From positions 1 to 10,370 of the forward strand of contig JBGCED010000012.1 in NCBI GenBank assembly GCA_045106055.1: a stretch of 10,370 nucleotides of DNA, written 5' to 3'. This document shows, one piece after another, positions 1 through 5,483 of the stretch. The notes beneath the pieces were generated by a model. It was not told the DNA's origin. It did no database searches and saw only the letters and a list, made by a program, of their open reading frames with translations. The translations under genes were made by a program, and so were the position numbers. Numbering within the stretch: position 1 is the first letter of the stretch; each line of letters starts with the position of its first letter. This stretch comes from JBGCED01 sp045106055. GTDB taxonomy: Bacteria > Pseudomonadota > Alphaproteobacteria > CBDDJK01.

Positions 1-419
1 TTTTCATCAACAGCCAAACGCCAAATTAACCCATTCGTATAATCGGCATTCGTGTCCTGATCCAAATAAAAACGGTGCATATCAAGATCAAATTTTGACG
101 AATGAATAATATGAACCCCATCATAAATCGGCCAGTTACGGCGCGTAAACAGCAAAGGATCAACATCCCAAAGCATGATTTGCTTATCAACCAGTTGCGG
201 TTTATGTGTATTTAATGCGTCTTTGAAATATGTGTAAGCATGTTTTGAAACAAATATCCACCGTTCATTTTCATCAAGATGGCTGGATAGATAATCCGCA
301 GCATCCTTAATCTGGCTTAAATAGATAATTTCAACCATTTTATCATGGTGATTCAAATAGGATTCAAGGCTGCTAGCAATCCATTGCCATTGTTGCTGCA
401 CAAATAATTTATAGATCAT
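1..419 (-). CDS. Unrecognised protein, N-terminal 139 residues (partial)
   Basis: An uninterrupted reading frame starts at the ATG at 419-417 and is still open at base 1, so at least 139 residues are encoded and the C-terminus is missing. The protein begins MIYKLFVQQQWQWIASSLES and is soluble-looking, rich in aromatic and charged residues (WIFVSKHAYTYF, IMLWDVDPLLFTRRNW), with no signal peptide, membrane segment or catalytic motif I recognise. Its start overlaps the stop of the upstream nucleotidyltransferase as ATGA, a typical sign of translational coupling. I infer that the two products work together or are needed in fixed ratio, perhaps in modifying a sugar- or alcohol-phosphate. Codon use matches the neighbouring genes, which supports real coding. 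No function is assigned. Confidence 0.72.
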   Translation of the reverse strand, partial: MIYKLFVQQQWQWIASSLESYLNHHDKMVEIIYLSQIKDAADYLSSHLDENERWIFVSKHAYTYFKDALNTHKPQLVDKQIMLWDVDPLLFTRRNWPIYDGVHIIHSSKFDLDMHRFYLDQDTNADYTNGLIWRLAVDE

Positions 420-1150
420 GGATTTAAGATTTCATCACAAAATAATTTAATTTCTGCCCAAGTGCCAAGGTCGAAATAATGATCAAGCGGGATGGGTGCT
501 GCATCCAAAATATAGCGCAGCAAGCTTTGATCCAATTCAAGCTGGTTGGTGCTTTGATGCATATAATCAAGCCCTAAATTGCCTTTGGGCAAGTAAAATG
601 CGCCCCAATAGCTGCTGCATAATTGAACTTTTTCTTGATTTGGCTTATCAAAATAACCCGCAACGCGCCCATCCGAATCAAGCTGAAACGCACCCCTGCG
701 CTTTAATGTTTCTTGATCTGCGGTTTTTGTAAAAAAGCTGATTTTATTATTTGCGCTATTATCTTGAATGATTTGATGAATTTCATTGGGCAGCAGGCTG
801 CATTTCCAATGGCTATCAGGCAGCAAGATTAAATAATCACAGTTTAAATCCTGCATCCCTAATTTTATGGATAGCGTATATTCGCCGCCATGATCATCCA
901 CCAAGATTTTATTTAAAGTCAAACGGTTGCCATAACGCTGCGTTAAATATTCCCATACGCTATTGGTTTCAATCGTCACCACCAAATTAAGCGTGGTGAT
1001 CGCGGGGAATATCCGCAATGCTTCTTCTAGGGAATAATCAATCAGCGAATAATCGGGTTCCAAACGATGAAGATGCTTGGAATATGGCAAGCCCAGCCGC
1101 GCGCCCTTTCCCGCTGCTGGCATGATAATTTGCAATTCATTTGTAAACAC
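416..1150 (-). CDS. Sugar-phosphate nucleotidyltransferase-like protein
   Basis: The 244-residue protein has the glycosyltransferase-A-like fold signature of NTP transferases. Residues 9-25 read IMPAAGKGARLGLPYSK, the nucleotide-binding G-x-G-x-R-x-G...P...K loop that opens RmlA, GalU and GlmU-type enzymes. The strand LILLPDSHW (about 108-115) carries Asp112 where the metal-binding Asp is expected. RGAFQLDSDGRVAGYFDKP (152-170) resembles the F-G-x-x-x-D...F-x-E-K-P segment of these families, and YFDLGTW (225-231) resembles the late D-x-G-T motif. It lacks the C-terminal beta-helix of GlmU. By family it would join a sugar or alcohol phosphate to a nucleotide; the substrate cannot be read from sequence. 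The start is GTG at 1150-1148, three bases after the add stop, and the stop overlaps the next gene (ATGA). The only later Met (residue 10) would remove residues before the binding loop. Confidence 0.8.
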   Translation of the reverse strand: MFTNELQIIMPAAGKGARLGLPYSKHLHRLEPDYSLIDYSLEEALRIFPAITTLNLVVTIETNSVWEYLTQRYGNRLTLNKILVDDHGGEYTLSIKLGMQDLNCDYLILLPDSHWKCSLLPNEIHQIIQDNSANNKISFFTKTADQETLKRRGAFQLDSDGRVAGYFDKPNQEKVQLCSSYWGAFYLPKGNLGLDYMHQSTNQLELDQSLLRYILDAAPIPLDHYFDLGTWAEIKLFCDEILNP

Positions 1151-1153
1151 AAC

Positions 1154-2149
1154 CTAAAGCACACTTTCAGCATGATCTAATTTTTTTGAAAGCGCCGCCT
1201 TGGTTTCAGCATCGCAAAAGGCAGCATCCAGCGTATCGCGGTTGATTTTATGCATGGTCTTTAGATCAAAGCCATAAAAATCTTGCGCGCGCGCATATTC
1301 ACCGCCAACACTGCTGTCAAAATAAGGCGGATCATCCGAACTTAGGCTTATTTTAACCCCCGCTTTTAATAAGGCGGGCAGCGAATGAGATTCATAATCA
1401 GGAAAAATTCCAAGCGCAATATTGCTGCCAGGACAAACCTCCAGCATGATGTTTTGATCAATCACTTGCTGCATGATTATTTTATCTTCAACCACACGCA
1501 CCCCATGCCCAATGCGGGTAACGCCCAGATGATCAATCGCGGCTTTTACATTTTCTGCACCGCCAACTTCGCCCGCATGGGCAGTTACCGCATAGCCATG
1601 ATCGCGCGCAAGTTTAAAAGCAGGTGCAAAATCTTTGAAGGTAAAGCGCATTTCATCGCCGCCCATGCCAAAGCCAACCACGCAAGGATGGGGGTTTTCA
1701 ACCATTTGGCGCGCAACCGCAACCGCATTATCCGCGCCCAAATGGCGTACACAAGATATGATCACACGCCCAATGATGCCGCTATCGCGCTGCGCATCCT
1801 CAATCCCTTGAACGATTCCCTCAAGATGTTGATTATAATCCATGCCCGCTTGCGCGGCATGATCGGGGGATGAAAAAGTTTCGGCATAAATTGCGCCCTG
1901 CCCCGCAATTTCCATTAAATATTCATAGGTCACATCGCGGTAATCTTGCGGGGTTGCAATCGTGCTGCTGGCTTTATCATAAGCCCCAAGAAATTCAAGA
2001 AAATCTGACCAAACAAATTTCCCATCTGCGCCGATTAAATCATTTGGCAGCTCAATCCCGTTGCGCTCTGCTAGTTTTTTAACCAAAATCGGCGGGGCAA
2101 CCCCCTCTAAATGGCTATGCAATTCTAATTTTGGTAAAAGCTTATTCAT
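1154..2149 (-). CDS. add: Adenosine deaminase
   Basis: This enzyme hydrolyses adenosine to inosine and ammonia in cytoplasmic purine salvage. The 331-residue protein shows all family landmarks in order: the zinc pair in ELHSHLEG (His11, His13), the substrate loop GFGMGGDE (159-166), the third zinc His191 and catalytic Glu194 in HAGEVGG, RIGHGVRV with His215, the LEVCPGSNIALGIFP segment (236-250), and SSDDPPYF with zinc-binding Asp272 and the following Asp273. Length fits bacterial Add (about 330-340). The CPGSN and SDDPPYF wording is typical of alphaproteobacterial Add. An adenine deaminase of the related Add-like subgroup is the main alternative and cannot be fully excluded. The ATG start follows a CGGAG ribosome site five bases away. 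It lies 37 bp after purM and 3 bp before the nucleotidyltransferase, so it is probably cotranscribed with them. Confidence 0.93.
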   Translation of the reverse strand: MNKLLPKLELHSHLEGVAPPILVKKLAERNGIELPNDLIGADGKFVWSDFLEFLGAYDKASSTIATPQDYRDVTYEYLMEIAGQGAIYAETFSSPDHAAQAGMDYNQHLEGIVQGIEDAQRDSGIIGRVIISCVRHLGADNAVAVARQMVENPHPCVVGFGMGGDEMRFTFKDFAPAFKLARDHGYAVTAHAGEVGGAENVKAAIDHLGVTRIGHGVRVVEDKIIMQQVIDQNIMLEVCPGSNIALGIFPDYESHSLPALLKAGVKISLSSDDPPYFDSSVGGEYARAQDFYGFDLKTMHKINRDTLDAAFCDAETKAALSKKLDHAESVL

Positions 2150-2154
2150 GGCTG

Positions 2155-2159
2155 CTCCG
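2155..2159 (-). promoter_or_regulatory. Ribosome binding site of add
   Basis: CGGAG on the minus strand ends five bases before the add ATG. It supports this start and independent translation of add despite probable cotranscription with purM. Confidence 0.6.
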
Positions 2160-2163
2160 TTTC

Positions 2164-2189
2164 GGTGTCTTTATTAGGTGTCTTTATTA
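2164..2189. repeat. Perfect 13-bp tandem duplication at the purM stop codon
   Basis: GGTGTCTTTATTA occurs twice head to tail (2164-2176 and 2177-2189). On the minus strand each unit reads TAATAAAGACACC, and the purM TAA stop is the first three bases of the upstream unit. The second unit fills the purM-add spacer. It looks like replication slippage rather than a binding site, since the unit is not palindromic. Confidence 0.75.
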
Positions 2190-3350
2190 TTTTTCTTTGA
2201 TGCCTTGGATGGTTATTTGTGGGTGATCTGCTATGCGCGGGACGATTTCGCCGATTAATAAGGGCGATTCGCCTTGGGCTTGAAGCAAAGACATTACCCG
2301 ATCTTGATCGCTTTCAGCCACCACCAGCACCATCCCAATGCCGCAATTAAAGCTGCGATGAAGTTCAAACGGGGTAATGTTGCCCATTTCGGCAAGCCAA
2401 TCATATAAGGGCTGATGCGGCCAATCCTGTTTGTTAATCACGGCAGCCACTTGATCATTTAAAATGCGCGGCAGATTTTCATAAAAACCGCCCCCTGTAA
2501 TATGGCAAATGCCGTGAACCGCACTGCGCGCTTGATCCAGCAGCGCAAGAATGGGTTTTACATAAATGCGAGTTGGTGCCATCACCACATCAATTAAACG
2601 CGGCGTATCGGGATCGGTTTTATCGTAATTGACCTTAAAAGGCGGGGCGGCGGTTAAATCAACCCCTGCGCGGTCAAGCACCTTACGCACCAACGAATAG
2701 CCATTGGAATGAAACCCCGAAGATGCTAGCCCGATTAACACATCCCCCGCTTGAACCTGATCCGCATTAATAATGTGATCGCGTTCAACCGCGCCAAGCG
2801 CAAAGCCCGCAAGATCATAATCGCCATCACGATACATGCCTGGCATTTCTGCGGTTTCGCCGCCAACCAAGGACGCACCCGCCATCACGCACCCTTCGGC
2901 GATGGAACGAATGATTTTGCCTGCTTGCACCACATCCAGCTTGCCGCAGGCATAATAATCCAAAAAGGCAAGCGGCTTTGCCCCTTGCACCACCAGATCA
3001 TTCACGCACATCGCAACCAGATCAATCCCGATCCCTTGCGGATGATTATAATCAATCGCCAGCTTTAATTTGGTGCCAACCCCATCGGTTGCAAGCAATA
3101 ATAAGGGGTCTTGCATATTAACCGCTTTTAAATCAACCACGCCGCCAAAGCCGCCAAGCCCCGCTGCTGCCCAAGGCTGGCGCGTTGATTTGCTGTAAGG
3201 CTTAATCTGTTCCACCAGCAAATTGCCTGCATCAATATCCACCCCCGCAGATTTATAATCCAAATTTGCTTGTCCTTTGGAATCTGGGGCTTTATTTTTA
3301 TCCGCAATCGCGCTATTTAATGAAGGATTCGTTTTTTGGTTATTCATCAT
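2187..3350 (-). CDS. purM: Phosphoribosylformylglycinamidine cyclo-ligase (AIR synthase)
   Basis: The product catalyses ATP-dependent closure of FGAM to 5-aminoimidazole ribonucleotide, the fifth step of de novo purine synthesis. Family landmarks are YKSAGVDIDAGN (32-43), the glycine-rich loop GLGGFGG (64-70), TDGVGTKLKLA (88-98), DLVAMCVNDLVVQGAKPLAFLDYY (110-133), VGGETAEMPGMY (162-173), LASSGFHSNGYSLVR (208-222), ITGGGFYENLPR (284-295) and SFNCGIGM (333-340). All key motifs are intact. From the ATG at 3350 it has 387 residues, against about 345-360 for the family. The extra 29 residues are polar (Asn, Lys, Ser) and outside the conserved domain, and that ATG has no ribosome site. A TTG at 3263-3261 lies nine bases after a perfect AAAGGA and would give 358 residues starting right before DYKSAGVDID. 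I give the longest frame, but the TTG start is at least as likely. In many alphaproteobacteria purN follows purM; here add does. Confidence 0.95.
   Translation of the reverse strand: MMNNQKTNPSLNSAIADKNKAPDSKGQANLDYKSAGVDIDAGNLLVEQIKPYSKSTRQPWAAAGLGGFGGVVDLKAVNMQDPLLLLATDGVGTKLKLAIDYNHPQGIGIDLVAMCVNDLVVQGAKPLAFLDYYACGKLDVVQAGKIIRSIAEGCVMAGASLVGGETAEMPGMYRDGDYDLAGFALGAVERDHIINADQVQAGDVLIGLASSGFHSNGYSLVRKVLDRAGVDLTAAPPFKVNYDKTDPDTPRLIDVVMAPTRIYVKPILALLDQARSAVHGICHITGGGFYENLPRILNDQVAAVINKQDWPHQPLYDWLAEMGNITPFELHRSFNCGIGMVLVVAESDQDRVMSLLQAQGESPLLIGEIVPRIADHPQITIQGIKEK
3273..3278 (-). promoter_or_regulatory. Possible ribosome binding site for an internal TTG start of purM
   Basis: AAAGGA on the minus strand ends nine bases before the in-frame TTG at 3263-3261. 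That TTG sits just before the first family-conserved residues (DYKSAGVDID), so this site may mark the true purM start. No comparable site precedes the upstream ATG pair at 3350. Confidence 0.5.
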
Positions 3351-3428
3351 CTATATATATATTCATTTATGGCTATATTTCTTAGATTTATTAGCGCAAT
3401 TTTAACGAAATAAAAATATGTTTTTCAA
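3351..3428. promoter_or_regulatory. AT-rich divergent intergenic region between purM and the DUF2066 gene
   Basis: This 78-bp gap between divergently read genes must hold, or lie close to, the start signals for both the purM operon and the DUF2066-hdaA pair. It contains an alternating TA run at 3352-3361 that could supply a -10-like element for purM. I cannot identify confident -35/-10 pairs, an operator palindrome or a riboswitch. If the TTG starts of both genes are correct, the untranslated divergent region grows to 3264-3452 (189 bp). Confidence 0.4.
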
Positions 3429-4595
3429 ATGATTTTAAAAGGATTTTATCTTTTGCGTTGCTTTATGCTTATTTCATGGCTGCTGATGCTATCGCTATTG
3501 ACGATAAATCCCGCGCGCGCGAATGATCTTTATCGCGTTCAAAATATCTATATTGAGCAATTTAACAATGATTCGGTGATTGCAAAGAATCAAGCCCTTG
3601 CTTTGGTAAAACAGCGCGCTTTTAAAATATTGCTGGCGCGCTTAAGCCTAGCAAAGCCAAACCAGCAAACGCCAAATCAGCAAATAATTGACCCCAATCA
3701 GCTTGAGGGCATGATTCGCGATATTGAATTTCTATCCGAACAATTTGGCGGCGGCGTTTATCAGGCACAATTAAACATAAGATTTAACCCCGATCCTGTG
3801 CGCGCTTATTTTTCAAGAAATGCCATTCCCTTTAGCGAAACCAAAGGTCCTGATTTACTGGTCATTCCCTTGCTTGAGCTTGGCAATAATACCTTAATAT
3901 GGCAAGATGATAACCCCTTAAATCGGGCAATAGACCGCGCATTGGCGCTGGATCAAAATGGCATGGTGAATTTGATCCCCCCCAATATTCAAATCGACCA
4001 TGAGCAGATCATTGCGACCCCCAATTTAATTGAACGGATTCGCGATGCCATGAACAGCACACTGCCATCGCTGCCCCCTGCTTTTTCAAGGCTAAATTTG
4101 CTTTATAACAGCGATGGTGCGATTGTGATTAATGTAAGATTATCGCGTTTTGGCATTGCCGATATTGCCGATGTGCTGATTATTCCGCTATCTAACGCAT
4201 GGCGGCAAGCCGCTGTCAGGCTTAAAATCACGGCAACCCCATCTGAACCACGCAATGATTTTATTGATCGAATTGCCCAGCTAAGCATTACAGAGATTAA
4301 CCGCATTTGGAAAACCCGCACCTTTGTTGATCCCAATAGCAGCCTTGAAGCCATTAAAATTCATGCCGATTTGGCGGATTTTCAGCAATGGCTTCGCTTA
4401 AAACGCGACCTTGAACAGGTTGCGGGGCTTGATCGCATGGCGGTGCGCGCGCTTAAAACCGACAAGGTCTGGTTTGATATTTTTCAGCGCGGCGGCTTTG
4501 GTCAATTACGGGTCGCCCTGGAAAGCTTGGGATATTTGCTTGCGCCAGATCCTGAAATTCCAGAACATTATCGCCTAAGCCATCCAGATCAATAA
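3429..4595 (+). CDS. Exported DUF2066 domain protein of unknown function
   Basis: The 388-residue protein starts with a signal-peptide-like stretch: Lys4 and Arg10, a hydrophobic core CFMLISWLLMLSLLTI (11-26), and a likely cleavage site NPARA-ND near residue 31. The mature start, DLYRVQNIYIEQ..., followed by KNQALALVKQRAFKILLARL (53-72), and NPDPVRAYFSRNAIPFSETKGPDLLVIPLL (120-149), match the DUF2066 family as I know it in proteobacteria. No catalytic motif is visible; the rest is mixed alpha/beta with an Arg/Asp-rich C-terminal half. I expect a periplasmic or inner-membrane-anchored protein. An internal TTG at 3453 (residue 9) follows AAAAGGA at nine bases and would give a better-placed signal peptide start (RCFMLISW); the ATG used here has no ribosome site. 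It stands 36 bp before the Hda-type gene, an association I recall from alphaproteobacteria, so the two may be cotranscribed. Confidence 0.8.
   Translation: MILKGFYLLRCFMLISWLLMLSLLTINPARANDLYRVQNIYIEQFNNDSVIAKNQALALVKQRAFKILLARLSLAKPNQQTPNQQIIDPNQLEGMIRDIEFLSEQFGGGVYQAQLNIRFNPDPVRAYFSRNAIPFSETKGPDLLVIPLLELGNNTLIWQDDNPLNRAIDRALALDQNGMVNLIPPNIQIDHEQIIATPNLIERIRDAMNSTLPSLPPAFSRLNLLYNSDGAIVINVRLSRFGIADIADVLIIPLSNAWRQAAVRLKITATPSEPRNDFIDRIAQLSITEINRIWKTRTFVDPNSSLEAIKIHADLADFQQWLRLKRDLEQVAGLDRMAVRALKTDKVWFDIFQRGGFGQLRVALESLGYLLAPDPEIPEHYRLSHPDQ
3437..3443 (+). promoter_or_regulatory. Possible ribosome binding site for an internal TTG start of the DUF2066 gene
   Basis: AAAAGGA lies nine bases before the in-frame TTG at 3453-3455. 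It falls inside the frame if translation begins at the ATG at 3429, which itself has only TTTTTCAA upstream. The site therefore argues that translation starts eight codons later. Confidence 0.45.
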
Positions 4596-4624
4596 TTTTC
4601 ATGCAGATTTTCATACGGATTTTT
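4595..4624. repeat. Imperfect 12-bp direct repeat in the DUF2066-hdaA spacer
   Basis: ATTTTCAT recurs at 4595-4602 and 4607-4614, and ATTTTT follows at 4619-4624, giving a 12-base period immediately after the DUF2066 stop codon. The pattern fits a small slippage duplication that has since diverged. It forms no hairpin, so it is not a terminator. Confidence 0.4.
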
Positions 4625-4631
4625 TAAAGCC

Positions 4632-5357
4632 ATGCCGAATAAATTAAGCCCTGGCGCGCCCCTGCCTTTCATGTCAAATGTTAAAAATCGTTTGGATTTG
4701 GCAAGCTTTGTTGAAGCCCCCGCAAATCGGCTTGCCCTTACCCATCTTGGGGCATGGCAGCAATGGCATTCCCCTGCAACGCTGCTGATTGGCGATGGTG
4801 CAAGCGGCAAAACCCATCTTGCGCATATTTGGCAGGAATTATTACTGCCCCATGATCTATCCCCCTTATGGGCAGAAGGCGCAAACATCAACGCAGAATT
4901 TCTTGAAAAACATTTCAGACAATATCCCTATATCATTGTTGAGAACGCCGATAATGCCGATCCTAGCAGCCTAATGGCGCTTTATAATGATGTGCAAGAG
5001 CAAATGGGCGCGATTCTGTTAACCTCGCGGCTTCCGCTTGCGCAATGGCCGCATTTAATTCCAGAACTTACAAGCAGGCTGCGCGCGGCATCCACCCAAG
5101 CGATTGACACGCCAGATGATGCGCTGATTGGCGATATTATGATTAAATTATTCCATGATCGCCAGCTTAGCCTGCCGCAAACAACGATTGATTTCTTTGT
5201 CAAACGCATAGAGCGCAGCTATGAATCCATGCTGCTTCTGGTGGAACAATTTGATCATTATGCGCTTGCACAAGCAAAACCGCTTAACCGCAAGCTTGCC
5301 CGCGATTTTTTAGATGATTTTTTAGATGATTTTGTGAATGAATTGGAAAGATTATAA
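4632..5357 (+). CDS. hdaA: DnaA/Hda-family AAA+ protein, probable regulatory inactivator of DnaA
   Basis: The 241-residue protein has the AAA+ core of DnaA without the C-terminal DNA-binding domain, which is the Hda layout. Visible motifs are Walker A GDGASGKTH (54-62), Walker B-like YIIVENAD (100-107), a sensor I/box VII region LLTSRLPLAQW...PELTSRLRAA (129-153) with Arg149 as candidate arginine finger, the lid signature TPDDALIGDIMIKLFHDRQ (160-178) and KRIERSYESM (191-200), and sensor II-like LNRKLARDFL (218-227). By family it would act with the DNA-loaded sliding clamp to stimulate ATP hydrolysis by DnaA and so limit re-initiation. The N-terminal clamp-binding peptide, usually close to QLPLDLP in alphaproteobacteria, is represented only by SPGAPLPF (6-13). 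The start lacks a clear ribosome site (AAAG only two bases away). The C-terminus holds an in-frame repeat, DFLDDFLDDFVN. Confidence 0.82.
   Translation: MPNKLSPGAPLPFMSNVKNRLDLASFVEAPANRLALTHLGAWQQWHSPATLLIGDGASGKTHLAHIWQELLLPHDLSPLWAEGANINAEFLEKHFRQYPYIIVENADNADPSSLMALYNDVQEQMGAILLTSRLPLAQWPHLIPELTSRLRAASTQAIDTPDDALIGDIMIKLFHDRQLSLPQTTIDFFVKRIERSYESMLLLVEQFDHYALAQAKPLNRKLARDFLDDFLDDFVNELERL
5304..5339 (+). repeat. 12-bp in-frame tandem repeat in the 3' end of hdaA
   Basis: GATTTTTTAGAT is perfectly repeated at 5304-5315 and 5316-5327, with a third diverged unit at 5328-5339. Because the unit is four codons, the protein gains the repeat DFLD-DFLD-DFVN near residues 225-236 without a frameshift. 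It probably lengthens the last helix of the AAA+ lid. Confidence 0.8.
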
Positions 5358-5483
5358 AGGGCTTGCGCTGCTGGATTAAATTAAGTCGCGATTTGGAAAT
5401 TTATTTGATGCGGCTTTTTATATGACTAAATGCTAATCCTGTTTATTTATGTGATCTTAATTTTTACATCAGAGAAATATTAC
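5358..5483 (+). promoter_or_regulatory. 126-bp spacer upstream of soxA, probably carrying its promoter
   Basis: This AT-rich gap separates hdaA from soxA and is long enough for a promoter. TTGGAA at 5393-5398 and TATATG at 5419-5424 are the best -35/-10-like words, but their 20-base spacing is too long for a good sigma-70 promoter, so this is tentative. No hairpin terminator for hdaA and no regulator palindrome is obvious. AGAGA at 5471-5475 may serve as a weak ribosome site, eight bases before the soxA ATG. Confidence 0.3.

Noticed and set aside
1385..1873. 162-codon open frame on the plus strand
   Set aside because: It lies fully antisense to the well-conserved add gene and its translation has no recognisable family pattern; it is a shadow frame.
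2751..3068. 105-codon plus-strand frame within purM
   Set aside because: Antisense to conserved PurM motifs and of no recognisable protein character.
3418..3432. Tiny frame (ATG TTT TTC AAA TGA) overlapping the DUF2066 ATG, possible leader peptide
   Set aside because: Four codons, no ribosome site, and the downstream ATG is itself doubtful, so coincidence in AT-rich DNA is the simpler reading.
4589..4891. 100-codon minus-strand frame across the hdaA start
   Set aside because: Antisense to the Walker A region of the Hda homologue; composition is that of a reverse-complement shadow.
5430..5483. Upstream ATG of soxA giving an 18-residue hydrophobic leader that looks like a signal peptide
   Set aside because: Sarcosine oxidase is cytoplasmic, the family begins near MQPNRISASS, and the codons of the leader are AT-rich and unlike the gene. 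It is most likely untranslated spacer.
5358..5483. Possible remnant of soxD or soxB upstream of soxA
   Set aside because: All frames are short and AT-rich, with no Cys/His zinc pattern and no FAD-binding motif.
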